Shown: positions 26,954 to 40,273 of the stretch, piece after piece
Layout: each line of letters starts with the position of its first letter
Numbering within the stretch: the stretch's first letter is position 1
NCBI GenBank assembly: GCA_963281155.1
Contig: CAUJLY010000001.1
Coordinates: forward strand, 496,001-560,000
Source: Rhabditophanes sp. KR3021
Lineage: Eukaryota > Nematoda > Chromadorea > Rhabditida > Alloionematidae
Reading direction: 5' to 3'
DNA: 64,000 bases
Notes under the pieces: model-generated
Told to the model about the DNA's origin: nothing
Databases searched by the model: none
What the model saw: the letters and a program-made list of their open reading frames with translations, nothing else
Program-made: the position numbers and the translations under genes

Positions 26954-28253
26954 TCAACTGTTATTGCTAGTCGAACCCAGCAATTGGTCAGTTTTTAAGT
27001 CTTGATCCTTGAGGTTGTCGATAGCCTTAACTTTGGTCTGAAAAGAACACGGCACCACAGACACCACAGCCTTCTTGACAGTCAAAGGATTAAATAAAAT
27101 AAATATCCAGGGATTAACAGCTGCATTCAGGTTTCCTAGCATTCCCAAATAATTGCCAATATAACTAAAGTGGTAGAAAAAAGCTGGGAAAAAAGCATAG
27201 CATATATTGAACAAGATATAAGGTGACCATAAAAAGAAATTACAAGCTATGATGGTCATTGTCAGCTTGACGGTCTGGATTCTTTTTCTATCAAATTCAC
27301 TAAATTGCAATTTGATGGCATTTGACAAGCCGCGAATTCGTTTCACATATTTGATGGTTTCATTTTCGGGTGAATCATTATGATTGTTACCTTCGGTTGA
27401 AGTCAAGTCTTCTTGCAACAAAATATTCCTATCCGAAACCCAAACCGTCTTGCAAACATGGAAATAAAAGAAGGCTGCTAGCATGGAAGGTAGAAGCCAT
27501 GCAACAGCTGAAAAATAAAGTATATATCCATTTTTGAAATAAAGAGGAAATTCTTTGAATCTTGTCAAACAACCATGTCCATCATATAATTTCCAGATAA
27601 TAAATTGGGGCAATGAAAGGATCAGGGCAGCTATCCATGACAATAAAGCGTATTGGTTGGGACGTTTGTATTTGTCTGACTTGAAAGTGGCGTAGGGTCT
27701 GCAGATTGCTCGCCACCTGTCGTAGGCGATCGACACCAACAGCAGTGGGGATGAGTAGAGGGGAAGAGCTTGGACGTACTTGAAGAAGGGGCAGAAGAAG
27801 GGTGGAAAGGGAAAGTCGGGGTAATCGAGCATGATTACTATCTCCAGGCCCAGCGAAAAGATCGCGAAGAAGATGTCGGCGGCGCAGGTGTGCAGGAGAA
27901 GTAACTGCAAATAAAACATTTCAATACTCAACTCATTTAATTTTGTGTAACATTGGAAGCAAAGTTGGATTTGACTCCAACATCCACCACCAAACATTCT
28001 CATTTCCTCTCAAAAATTCAATCATACATTTATTATCAACATTTCATTTCATACACACACAAAAACCTCTACTTACCTGGACAGGTGATATCCTCAATTT
28101 CCTAGCATTATTACCTCTAATAATGACAAATATAAGAAATAAATTGCCAGAAATAGCCTTAAAACCGATTTGTTATTAAGTATGATGGGGAAAACTTACT
28201 AGAGTCATTATACAGGCTGTGTAGGCAACGATTTGGAGGATTGTTGTCATCAT
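26954..28253 (-). CDS. Rhodopsin-family peptide GPCR, vasopressin/oxytocin-receptor-like
   Basis: Exons 28200-28253, 28077-28157 and 26954-27904, with introns of 42 and 172 bp, give 361 aa. TM1 spans exons 1-2 (LAISGNLFLIFVIIRG, with the GN of TM1). TM2 has LLLLHTCAADIFFAIF. TM3 ends in DRWRAICRP at about residue 107 (DRY variant), and Cys83 is placed for the extracellular disulfide. TM4 is SWIAALILSLPQFIIWK, TM6 is IIACNFFLWSPYILF, and TM7 is NLNAAVNPWIF (NPxxY variant). The TM4 LSLPQ, TM6 W-x-P-Y and TM7 NLN..NPWI patterns resemble vasopressin/oxytocin (nematocin) and GnRH/AKH receptors; ligand assignment is inference. No break seen. Confidence 0.75.
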
Positions 28254-31200
28254 TTTGGATGTGGATAAATAAGTGGATGGAGAGTTTTTGTTTCGCTTTA
28301 AGTAAAGAAAAAGAAGTCGTGTTGTGGTTGAATTAAATGGAGTAGTTATTTTAGGGAAGATGCAGACTAAATCAAAACAATTAATAAATGGTTGATAGGA
28401 TTAAAAGTTTGGAAAGGGGGGGTATGTGTTGAGTTATGGAAAGATGTGTCAAGAAATATTGAAATGGGTGAATTAAAGAGTCTGGTTGATGTGAGGAGAT
28501 TTTGCTAGGTTGGCATCACAATTAAATATGGTTACCAAAAGGGCAAGTCATATCAACTCAGTTAGAGTACTCTAATTAAGAAGTGTAATTGTTGATAAAC
28601 ATAAAAAGTTGGGTCAAAATAAGTCGTAAGATACAATAATTTTGGTTAGGGTGTGACAAGATGAAATAATAAATGTTTGCATCCAAATATAATTACATTG
28701 TTGTGGAAATATTGTTTTCAAAAAAGAAATTATGGTTTTATTAAGAAAATTATGTGGCTTAATAAGTGAAAAATTGGACAAAAAAGTGTGCTACCTTTGC
28801 GGATGAATTTTAAAATATAACAAAAAATAACAGTTTAAACTAAAAAATTAAAAATATATGATGGTAGATGTGTAATGTTGTGTCAAGTTTCAAAGTACAA
28901 AAAATGAGAAACAGACTTATATAGACCCTTGAAGTGTATCAAAGGCCAATGCAATTATGAATTTTAATGGGAACTCAACATCTTTTAATTGGAAACTTTT
29001 GTATAATAGTATCTTTTGGACAAAAAGTAGATATATTTTATGTATTTCAGAGGAAGTAAGTTTATTACTAAATTAGCTAAGTTTTTTAAAAAGTTTAGAC
29101 AAAAATTTGTGACATTCTTATGATTTTTGGCAATAAAGGAAGTTTAATAATGAGTATAAATATTATTATATGTAGCAATGATATAACATCAAAATTGGTT
29201 GCGATTAATTTGAATGTTTTTAGTCCACACTCATTTTATGTCTTATTTTTAATATTCAAACTACAATTTAGTAATTGAAGTATTAGAAGTATTAGAAATA
29301 CATGTAAAGCTTTAATTAATGATATTAATTGCGTCAAGACTTATTTAGTGAATAGTAAATGTTTTTGAAATGTGAATAACACACACATGATCAGTAAAAT
29401 ATGGAGAAATTAATATGCGAGGGGAGAGATTAAGCGGCATTTAATGTTTTGGAGTTGACGCAAATCTGTTTGCAGGTGACAACAACTCCACAAATCACTC
29501 CGACTTCAATTAAAAATAGGCTTTGGGGAAAAGGGAGGGTTGTGGTTTAGGAAATTAGCTCAATCAACTCGACACACATCCCCTTAAATAGACATTTCTT
29601 GGAAAGTATAAATATTCATTATCTATTAAAGAGACATCTTTATTTCAATCACCACGCCACATACAACTTTATTCATTAAAAGTTTAGACAAACCTTTCCT
29701 CCACATCAATCCAAATCTTTTTATTGATAGCCTTTAGCTGAGTGTCTATAAAGGATCTAAGAAAAAAAGATAAATGACATAAATATGATATTAGTTAAAT
29801 AATTATTTAATGGCCACAACCTTAAGACAAAGATCGGAACGAGCTTTACTTGGTAATGAGTAAGTCTGACATCTATTTTGGGTATGATTTGCTGGAGGTC
29901 TTTATGGAGGAAATTTAATATTTTCTTGATTAAAATGAGAAGTATTAAGGATTTTACAAAGAACAAAATATTACCACTCATTGACCATTTTTTAACAAGC
30001 TTTGACTAGATGGCCTTTAAAGGATGAGTCTCAATTCTTGGAATATTGAAAAAATAAATATGTTTGGAGGTTCATTTTTTAAAGAGATGGCAGGATATAT
30101 GGCTATTATTATCTTTTAAAAAGAATATAAACTTTAACCTCAATTGGGGTTTATTTTTTACTTGGGGCTTATAAGAAAGGGGGTTTTAATGATGATGTTG
30201 TAGACATATCGAATGTTTACTACAAAAAGATTTTATTATTAATTTGGGTGAAACTTGCCCATTATCAATAAGCAACTTTTAATATAAGCAACTTTAGATG
30301 AAAGACACAAAAAAGTTATGATGATACCATTTAAAATTATAACTCCTCAAAACCTATTACAAGATACGTTCTATTGTTTAGGTTCTTTTGGCATAACTTC
30401 TTTACAAGTTGAGTTAATTGATAGAAGATAGATATGATGGCAAGTAACAAGGATAAAAGTTATGTTAACTTTCTTTTTGGAAATTATGGATAGATAAAGG
30501 GAGGCCTTGGAAACTACTATTTAATTTGGTTTAATTTGCAAAAAAATATAGATGCAATAAGAGAAATGTTATGTAATAAGATGAACATTTAATGATAAAT
30601 ATGAGGTTATGAGGAGATATTTATTTGAATGTGTAAGGTATCCTTTGTGTGCATAATATTTATTTTTTTGCAATATCAATATTTTGATTAATTGTTTAAT
30701 AGAAATGTGATATGGTATGAATATTGTTTATATATATTGAAAGTAAATTAATTTAGATGCTGTTTATAGCCATTTAAGTGGTCTATTGTGACACTTATAA
30801 TCTGATTAGGTAATTTGTACTATTTACAACGAGGATACTGAATATTTATTGTTAGATGGAACTGTTTTTTGCAAGAGAATATGTATTGATAAACAATAAG
30901 CTTATTTGATTTAAATTAACCAGTCTAAAGGTGAAAGAAAATTCCTAAATAAATATCCAATCAAAAAAGAAAGCTTATAATGATGGTAACATAAGACTTG
31001 TCAATTTTCCATGTTTTTGAAAGATTATAAATATGTTTTTTTAAAATAGTAATTAATGATTCAAAAGAAACATTTTAGATTTTAATCTAGGTGGGGATTT
31101 AAAAAGAAAAGACAATATAAAATTGAAGCGAAAAAATATATACACATAACATATCACTCTCTTCCAAACGATTCTTGATAATTTTTGTTAAACTAAATTT

Positions 31201-33342
31201 AATTGAGGGTAAGAGTATTTTCTCAAAAAGCGGTCAAGATAGGAGTGATATTTGGGTGGAAGATTCAAATTATTTTAACTATTTCAGAGAAATATCAATT
31301 TATCTTTATAATATGTATTTCCAATTATTGAGACATTTGCCATTAACCAAAAAAGGGATAGGATATGAAGTTGAGGATAGATGATGAGTTATGGTTAAAT
31401 TTAATTAGTTATGAATTCTGAGTTAAAATGAATTAGGGTTTGGGGATGTATTTGAGTAATGATAAGTAGATGGCAATCCTTTCATCCATCATCTACTACA
31501 ACTCTAAATGATATTTAAATGATTGTATTGAGATGTCCGTACTTTGTACACACAGCAAATAACTTTCCAAATCTAAGTTTCAAAAGGTATAAAGAAACTA
31601 CAACAGGAACTATTATAAAAGTAAACTCTCGAGTACAAATGTTATCCCCACGTCATTTAATCCTAAACTGAAATTCTTTTAAATAGCCATACATTTTTTA
31701 TGTATTTGTATAGCAAAATAACTCAAACTTTTTCAACATGATTAGTTTTTCATCGGTCTTGTGTCCTTAACCATAAATAGTATGTAAAATGTAAAAAACT
31801 TCCACAGCTTTATAAAAGCGAACTTTTTGACAAATAATCCTTATACTTTAGTGGCATTTCAAAATGATCACAAAAACCTGAACTCAAGTTAACGAACCTA
31901 AAATATACTCAGAACATTCAAGATAACACCGAACCAATTAAGGACAAAAGGCATGTGTATATTTTTAGGTTGGTTAAAATAAATTTTATCGTTAATTGTA
32001 GAGATAATGATACCAATTTGGGTCAATTTTTAGTTTACGTAATTTGATAATTTAAATTTAAATGGCTTTGGAGGGACGTATAAAAATGATGCATTTTAAA
32101 TCTCATGTCACACGATAAACCTGGATTTGTGATTAAAATAGAATAAACAGATATACATCTTTTGATTAAATGCTATCAAATTTAGAATGTTGTATAAATA
32201 TTTTCTTATTTAAATATAGATAATAAATTGGGAAGGGTGATGGCATATGTATAAAAATGTTTGGACACATATACTTGGATGCAAACATCGACCAAACAAA
32301 TTAAATAGATCTTCTAATGAGAAAGAAACGAACAAAAACAACTTTCTTTATAATATGATTCAACAAGTATATGTCCTTTTTAAATGGGTGTTTGGCTAAA
32401 TAGTGAACTTTGTGAAGATATATGTGAATGTTTATTTGTAAATTAGAATTATAATCTGATCATATTAAAAGGACTTGATGGCACGCACATAAATTAAGAT
32501 AATTTTGAAAGGATATTTATGCTACCTTTAGTTAGAAGAGGCTATAATTGGAGTGACTACAATAAATGGTGATTATTTGTGAAAGAACAACGATTAATAT
32601 AGTTTCACTTTAAACTAATTTTTTGTTCTTACCATACAAATGACATCTTTTTTCGGATAGAGAGATATGTTTGAGGCTTTAATAGTTTGACTTCAACAAT
32701 TTAAATTACATATTTCAAAAAGAGAAACAAAAAGTGGCACCAACTACTGCATATAGTCTATTTTTTGTTTAATAAAGACTCGACACGTCTTTAAATATTT
32801 ATATTAAGCTGATTGGTAATATATTAAACCTGTCGTTTGTTATGAATGAACGATGCCTGACTGTTGACGTATTCTGGAACTACTTATATAATAAATCCAC
32901 TGATAAAGATAATTTCCGAAAAGATCTTCTTTAGAATTCAATAAGAATCCCGATTTACGCAAAATAATATTGCCACAAAAACAACTCTTAGTGTAAGCAT
33001 TCTAAAGTTCCATTGACAGTTCATCAAACCTCTAAACAAATGCCTAAAAAATGATGTATCCAAATGAATAATTCAAAAAGTATTACATTTTATATTTTTG
33101 CATGATGTCAGTTTTTTATCAACCAAATTAATTATAGTTTAACACCTCACAATGAATAAATTTATTTGGAGTTTGGCATCAAGGTTTCTCTTTGATGATT
33201 AAGTGGTCTTATTTGAGGGAAGAATTTAATTAGTTTTAGAATAAATTTGGAAATGTGTAAAGAATTTGTATTTTTTGTAAAGAGAGATTAAAATAATTGT
33301 TAATAAAATCAAAATATTATATTAATAAAACCAAAATAATTA
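28254..33342. other. About 5 kb gene-poor region
   Basis: No frame longer than about 75 codons has coding character, and no tRNA or transposon ends were recognised. Purine/pyrimidine-poor AT sequence dominates. It may hold regulatory DNA for the GPCR or unrecognised ncRNA. Confidence 0.45.
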
Positions 33343-36300
33343 TTAATAAAACCAAAATGGTTCAGGATAATGATGGGTCATGAGGTGGGAGATGGCGGCT
33401 CTTTTACGGCGGTCATTAGCTGTCTGATATTCTTTTACTTTTGTTATGTGTTCATTAAGATATAATTCTTTGAACTTCTTTTCGGGTAAGTTTTTCCGTA
33501 ATTTCAAGTTTGATATAAATTGCTCTCTTTTATTAGAAGTTCTTTTGAGTTTTCTCATAACTGAAGTTAGGTAAATTGGCTTAGAAAAGGGAGTCGGTTT
33601 GAATACGATTGGAACTTCAATTTCTTCTGCTATCCAAGAAGGTGCCATCAAAATGGGCGATATCATCGTTTCTAAAGATCTCTTATTTCTTTTTTGATTT
33701 TCCATAAATCTATCAAATGGATTCACATTTCCATCAGTTGGAAACAACGTATTGTAAGGATCAATCGGCGAAATATGCTGTCCATAAGTTACAGTTATAT
33801 TATCCAAAGCTAAAAATAGTCCATTAAAAAAGGTATGGCAGAACATAATTATATATTTAAGCAAAACAAACAAAAAAGAATGTAATTTGATATTGTTCTA
33901 CTTCATGTCTCCTAAACATGTGACTTCCTCTAATTTTTTTGATAATACAATAATATTCATTTGCAGGTGAAAAGGCATTACACTTGACAACTAGTAAACA
34001 ATTGTCGAATTGAGTCAAGGATTAATTAATTATTTTTAAAAATGACGCACTCAGGTAAAGGATTCTGATATCATTTTGATTTTGCAATATATTATGTTTA
34101 ATATTTTGTACAGATTTTTAATAAATAAAACTTACCGTAATAAATGTTTCCTCCAAACGGCAATTGCATGGCAGATAAAAACAAAAAATATTAGAAAAGG
34201 TAAAAGGTGTGGTTAATAAATTGTTGTGATGTTATTTATGGAACGATGTGTGATTTATTATTAATGTGGTTAATCGTGAAAGATTGCTTGTACTTTGCCC
34301 ATAAATAACACAACGACAACATGAAAAAAGTAAACTTAATATCCTTAGATACAGGCATCGGGATAAGAATGTCCCCATTGACACCATCTGAACCTCCATA
34401 ATCGTGATCAACTCCAAACATAAAGGACGAGACAAAAGGATTACACATGGGCGCTTTGCATGAAAGCGGCGCAAACTGTCTTGGCAATTGTCCCAATGGA
34501 ATCAAAGGTTGAGCTTCTCTATTATGCTGTAAGGAAGGATTTGTCATCAACCTTAACATATCGCCCTTATCCAATCCTAACATATTAACTGGATGTGCCA
34601 TGTACCCAAACTTAGTCGTTGTATCATGAATTCTGTTGTTGAAATGACCTACAAAAATAAGTGTTACACTTTATCAAATCCAAAACAACAAAAATTAATA
34701 TCATTACTCAGCTTTATCAAAAAAAGCATTATGTATATACATGCGTGTTTATAGTCACATTTCCCTTGTTTATTACAATCATTATTGCTACTAAAAAAGG
34801 CATGATAATTTTAATTGGAAAGGATACTTCAACAAAAGAGCTACTTCATAATAATAATTGACGTATTTATTAATATTTTGCTTATTTTTATCTGATAGGT
34901 TTTTATATTAACAATTCTCTTAGTGTATTTAAAAATATTTAAACAACCATACACTTTAGGTTGGTATTATAAATTAATTTTGTGAATTATTGTCTAAATG
35001 TCTAAAGAAGACTTCTGGACCTTGAAATTTTAATTATACTTTTAAACTATTTACGTGGCATTTATTTCCCATATGCAATTTTTAAATGCCGTAATCTTAT
35101 ATTATACTATCTTTTTTATTTTAGTTTGCCTAAAGATCGCAATCAGATTGTGACTTATTTTACCTACAAATGGACAAAGAGAATGACAAAAAGAGTTGCA
35201 AAAGACTGATCAAGAGAGGTCCTGGAAAAATCTCTAGATAAATGTTAGACGCACTCAGCTAAAAGTCATCAAACCTAATGAGGAAACTCAGCTGATACAA
35301 GAAGCAAAAATTATGCAAATGCTGGTAAGTAAAGATAGTAGAGGGAGGGAATGCACAAAAAAGAAAGTTAAGAATAAAGTAGGAATTGGTGAGATGAAAA
35401 TCTATTAACGGATATTCATTGTATTTATGGCTTTACCAAAGACTTCTATTATATTGGCAGAAGCAATAATGCGAACAATAGGATTGATCAACAATCTAGG
35501 CTAGTGGTGTTTCAACAAATACGAAACCGTCATTTGTCAGCAAAAGTTAGAAGAATGATCTCTGATTATATATCAAACGATGGTTTTATTAATGTTAAGG
35601 GTCATTTATCATATCAATTAGTTGATATTTGGGAGAAGTGCTTAATAGAGTACCATGCAAATTGTACCAATGGGTGATATCAATGACTTTGTATTATGTC
35701 TATTTGAACGGGATTCCATTTTAATTTCAGGGGCATTCATGACAAACAAGTTGAAAAATAAAACCGTCATTATGAAATTGACAAAAGGATGCCTCCACCA
35801 TTTATGACATCAGGCATTCAACGGATGGTCAGTTTCAATGTACTGAATGTAAATCTCATTTACGTTTGCTAAAGATTTAGCTCGTCATTTAAGAGAAAGA
35901 AGATGTATTGTGTTAAGAAACAGGGCCATAGTATTCACAATACAAATAATCCTGCTTCTATCAAAAAAGAATTTAATGACATCTGTTAAGAGTGATGAAA
36001 CGTGTTGGGTAGTCTTGGCCGTTGATTCCGTAAAGCTTAGAACAAAGTGGAGTTTTTCTACAGCCATCAAATCTATTTTTATGTTGGGGAGACATTCGAT
36101 ATGGATAGAAGAGTGGTACTTTCAGTAGTAAAGAAAAAATGTTCCATAAGATCGTTAAAGCTGGCAAGAAACTCATTATCGTGAAAAATCCTATACCTCC
36201 AAGAAAATGAGGGAGAATATCGAATCTATACTTATTAATCACTCCCACCCTCAGCTAACAAACTTCGACTCCGGAAAAGCTTCTCTGCCTCAGTAAGCCA

Positions 36301-36897
36301 CGTGTATCCAGTTAGTAATAGCGTGTCGCTGAGCTAATTTTAAAAGATTTTGCTAATTGCAAGTCTATTGACTATGCTTTAAAGCGTTAAAACCAATTTT
36401 TTATTACCCCCATTTTTACTTACCACTAATATCCATCATTCCCCAGGATGGAATGGGGACGTTTATGTCGCCTCCAATATGCTAAAATAGTATTATTATA
36501 AAAAATTAGAGGATGACGTTTGAAATGTATTTACCCGAGAAATTGAAGGATCCAAATCAACCCCGCCACTATATTGTGACGCAAATGGAAACAAAGGGAT
36601 GTAGTCTCCGGAATGACTACGACCTGGGAGAGGTTGGAAATTACCAGGAATTTCGTAAGGCCTAGGAACGGTGTTTTTAGCCATTTGCTTCATTACCGTC
36701 ATCGCCTTGGTAGGTGCTGCTCTCTGGACCATTTTTTTGTATAGGAATTTATAATATTTGTCTTTGTCTTTGCTAAGTCTGATGTTTTCTAGCTCCTCAT
36801 CTTCGCTCATTTGTTCAGAAGACTCTTCGTTAGACTGCTCATGTTTAGTACTAACTATTACAAATAAGAAAAGTAATGAAATTGTGAACAGTTTCAT
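33343..36897 (-). CDS. Unrecognised secreted multi-exon protein
   Basis: The exons that fit phase are 36535-36897, 36424-36481, 34648 down to about 34370-34236, and a last exon 33343-33809. A possible short exon near 34129-34171 (MQLPFGGNIYY) joins the last exon in phase, but it lacks a clear AG acceptor. So the middle junction is unresolved and two genes are possible. A signal peptide (MKLFTISLLFLFVIVS) is followed by an acidic S/E-rich stretch and a basic KYYKFLYKKMVQR. Recurrent Gly-Asp/Pro motifs then appear in separate exons: SGDYIPLFPF, GGDINVPIPSWG and NGDILIPMP. The C-terminal exon has dibasic sites (NKRS, RRKRAA). I do not recognise the family; the dibasic sites hint at proteolytic processing. 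Intron 2 is 1.8 kb and holds a decayed element. Confidence 0.45.
35170..36250 (+). pseudogene. Decayed GIY-YIG nuclease plus zinc-finger sequence in intron
   Basis: On the plus strand, opposite the host gene, an uninterrupted frame at 35393-35677 (94 codons, no ATG) reads IHCIYGFTKDFYYIGRSNN and then R. This is the GIY...YIG...R signature of GIY-YIG endonucleases. It continues KVRRMISDYI and WEKCLIEYH, where a glutamate is expected. Upstream, 35170-35330 is protein-like (KSCKRLIKRGPGKISR, stop, then QLKVIKPNEETQLIQEAKIM) and ends in a GTAAGT donor. Downstream at 35840-35920 a frame-shifted C2H2-like finger reads FQCTECKSH and then FAKDLARHLRERRC. Stops and shifts throughout mark it as dead. 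Origin could be a mobile element or a retro-inserted or duplicated host gene; the GIY-YIG call rests on motif spacing only. Confidence 0.5.
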
Positions 36898-39800
36898 TAG
36901 GTAAACGGAAATAATTTGTTTAATCAAATGAAAGTATAATTATTAAAACATCATTAGGTTGGTAGGTTGATTTAGGTTCTATTAATATGCATTGATATCC
37001 CTTTATCAGGTCAGCCAGCATTTTATGTCAAAATGGGATCTCTTTAAATTATCCCTACCCAGTGAACATTTCCTTAGGTGATATAGTAAAAGATCGTCGG
37101 AATGGTAATTGACGCAACATGAGACATCCTATCCTAATTAAACATTATGTAATTTAAAACAAAACACGTTTTGGATGTTGTTACTTTCAACGACAATTTG
37201 CTTACCCCTCAAAACAATACCATATGACTTATGAGGACAGAACCTCTAATTATAGACGTCTTTCAATGCCACCTATCACATCATCATATTTGGTCATTGA
37301 TATTAACTTTCGAAACACAAAATACAAATTTTGAGTGGTCAAGACCAAAAATTATTTTGATGAGTCTATTAATAAGAGTAACAATAAATATATATTATAT
37401 TTAAATGCTACTAGCAATGCCTTCTCACTTAAGGCCAAATTTAGTTTCTACTTCCCAGTACAGCTCAATTGAATATTAATTTATTTTTATACAATTTAAT
37501 GCTCAAGTATATTAATAAGTAAATACAATTAAGTTTGATAAAGAAGAATGATATCACCACGATCCGATTATAGTAAACAAAAAGGATCTTTCAAATAGGG
37601 TAAGCTTTATGGCTATTGTGGGAGAAAATTTGTCCCTCGTAGATTATCTTTTTTGGGAGTTATTAAGGGAATATTTCTTTGTTATTTTTCGAGTCTTTCC
37701 CTGATTAACCTTTAGATACATTAAAATGCCTTGACGAACAGTCTCTTTTTGAAATGCTTTTAAATTAATTATTCATACTAGCTGAATATATTTGATATGC
37801 TTCAATTTTTCAAAGATGATGTCTGTCTTTAAAAGTCTACATAATCTCTATTTAATTAAATTACGCCAACCAAAATACATAAAAACTACATAAAACTATA
37901 TGAAAATCACAAAAAAAATTCTTTTTTTATTTTTAATTATATCATTTTGTGTCAATATATGACTCTACCTATATATCTGCTTCTTTGAGACTTCCTTTTT
38001 GAATTTTATTTATTTTGATGGTGTGTTTATATTTATAAATATCCTGGCTAGTAGTTTAATTTGTTTACATTCCGGTGTTTCAAAAACAGCTGGATGTCAC
38101 CAAAATAGAAGCTATTTAATTGTCTTTTTTGTCTGATACGTAAAAAGGTTAACTTTCATTTGGGGGATAATGAGTCAGTCTACCATCTATTTCGATGGCT
38201 TCTTTTTTGTCTTTTATAAGTTTGTAGTTTTATATTCATCTACTAGTTTGTAGTTTTATTCTTTCGAATATTCTTATTTAGCTGAAATAGTGTAATTTTG
38301 AAGCACTTGACATTATGTAATCATTTTGTTATAGTTTATAATTTGATCCTCACCAAACATTTAAACATTTTTCTCACAAACCACTAATCTATTAATAAAA
38401 AGGCCACACTAAACTTGACACCTCCCAAAAAAGGTCAAAATAAACATTTAAAGACTGGTCCAAAATATCAAATTCCATCCAAACAATGCATAATTCCACC
38501 TTTATCCATCATTTACTCAGGTAATAACCACGTGCAAACACTAACCAACCGTGCCATTAACACTTCCCTACCAATGTCGTCTTTTATTAATCTTGCCATT
38601 TCCAAAGAAAGGCCCATTTACGTAATCAGTGACAATTAAACAAAATAATATTTCTTTTAACACTACCTAAATGTGGTAATGCATGTTGCAAAGAGTATAA
38701 AAAAGGGTGCTTTTGATAAGGTGCAACCACATCTTAAGTTCCTTTTTTGGTAAATGTTGTAATAAAACATCAAAAATCTTCTTTCCATGGTTGCGTAATT
38801 GGTTTCAAACAATGGTTAGGATTCTAATTAAGAGGTTATTTTCGTAAAAATTGTTCCTGCCATAAAACACATGTCTTGATTAAATTTAGTCCATCTAAAG
38901 TTGTTCCTTACCAACTTTTGTTCTTGGTAAATTTTAATCTCTAATATGTAACTCATTAACCAATCAAATTAATAAATAAATACACTATCTATCCTAAGCC
39001 CCACGCATATTCTTTTTTATAGACATCATACTAAGCTGCTCAAATCTTCCAAAGTGACATCAAAAAGAGAAGATTTACAAAGTATCTACTAAATATTTAA
39101 TAAATTAGATGCAACTTTTTTGTGAGCACAGCTTGATGTAGGCAATTAATTTGAGACGACATGCTGTAAAAAATGTATCATTTTTTGGTTGAATCTCTAA
39201 TATTTGTTAAGAAGTCTTAAGAACGAAGACGTAGGCACAGGTATCGGTGTGATTTTTATTAATATTGCATTCAATTTATTTATTCAACCAATCTGTTGAA
39301 GTTGTTTATTAAAGAAGTATTTTCCAAATACTCTTTTGTTGTACAGGCTTTTTTGAGCTATTATAAAAAAGATCTCTCGCGCCACACAACACTTTTGTTG
39401 TTTCTTGGATAAAAAGGCATATGCCGGTAATGCCAAAAAAAATATGAACACAATTCATCTATTATTACTTATTTACTTTTTGTTTGCCCACAATACTCTC
39501 ATTAAAATTTTCAATTGTTACCAAAAGTTGAAAGAAAGGTTGATATGAAAGAAATTACCTCAATTGACATTTTAATTATTAAAGCCAAAAAATACTCTAT
39601 CCCCTCCTATCAAGAGTACCTTTGCTTTGTATGTCATGAATTCCTTACCTCCAGGAAGAATGGCGCACATTTGACAATATAAAGCACATGCCTTTCCTTA
39701 GTGATAATAATTTTAATATATATTTGTGCATTTAATAATAACCTGCCTTGCTTTTATTGTTTCTTCCATTTCCGATTATTAATTCAAGGATTTCCTTTTA

Positions 39801-39922
39801 TGTGACGGCTTTGATGACTAAATAAATTATTTTAGAAATTGTAATCCTTTGGTTGGCTTGTTTTAAAAAGACTCTTTTACTTCCAGAAATACTGAATCAC
39901 CATCTATTTGTACTAAGGGAAG
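36898..39922. other. 3 kb without a gene
   Basis: AT-rich and repeat-poor; the 74-codon frame at 38415-38639 shows no domain. Nothing else could be supported. Confidence 0.4.
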
Positions 39923-40273
39923 ATGACTAGCTTTTTTAGCAAATATATTTTACTCCTACTTATTTCTACTACTCTGATCCTTCCTACTCTGGCCCAGATG
40001 AAGGAAGTGAACCCGCTCCTTCGTTGGCGCCAATCTCTAGCAGAAAGAAGTGATACTTCACGCAACATCTTCATTCCTTCTATTCAGCCCTTCCGCCGTC
40101 CTTCCAAAACGTCCCGCAACTGTTTCTTCTCTCCAGTCCAATGCCAACTAAATGTCAAAAATCTAAACCGCTTCAAGCAAATCGAAGCTCTCAATAATGC
40201 TAACAAGATACAACGTTGGGTGAACAAAAAGAATATCGTTGACAATTTCAGATATGGAAAGAAGATCCTGTGA
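39923..40273 (+). CDS. Secreted precursor with allatostatin-C-like loop
   Basis: A single-exon 116-aa protein. A strong signal peptide (YILLLLISTTLILPTLAQ, cleavage expected near residue 25) is followed by a basic, R/K-rich prodomain. At residues 67-74 it has CFFSPVQC: two cysteines six residues apart with the pattern C-[YF]-F-[NS]-P-[IV]-x-C. This is the disulfide loop of arthropod allatostatin C (core CYFNPISC) and its relatives. It is preceded by basic sites (FRRPSK, SRN). It lacks a standard dibasic site right after the loop (QLNVKNLNR), so processing is unclear. It would act as a secreted neuropeptide on somatostatin/allatostatin-C-type receptors if the homology holds. There are no other cysteines in the mature part. 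Confidence 0.6.
   Translation: MTSFFSKYILLLLISTTLILPTLAQMKEVNPLLRWRQSLAERSDTSRNIFIPSIQPFRRPSKTSRNCFFSPVQCQLNVKNLNRFKQIEALNNANKIQRWVNKKNIVDNFRYGKKIL

Noticed and set aside
33299..33359. TTAATAAAACCAAAAT triplication at a gene 3' end
   Set aside because: Three imperfect 21-22 bp units in AT-rich DNA overlapping the stop codon; likely slippage, of little functional meaning.
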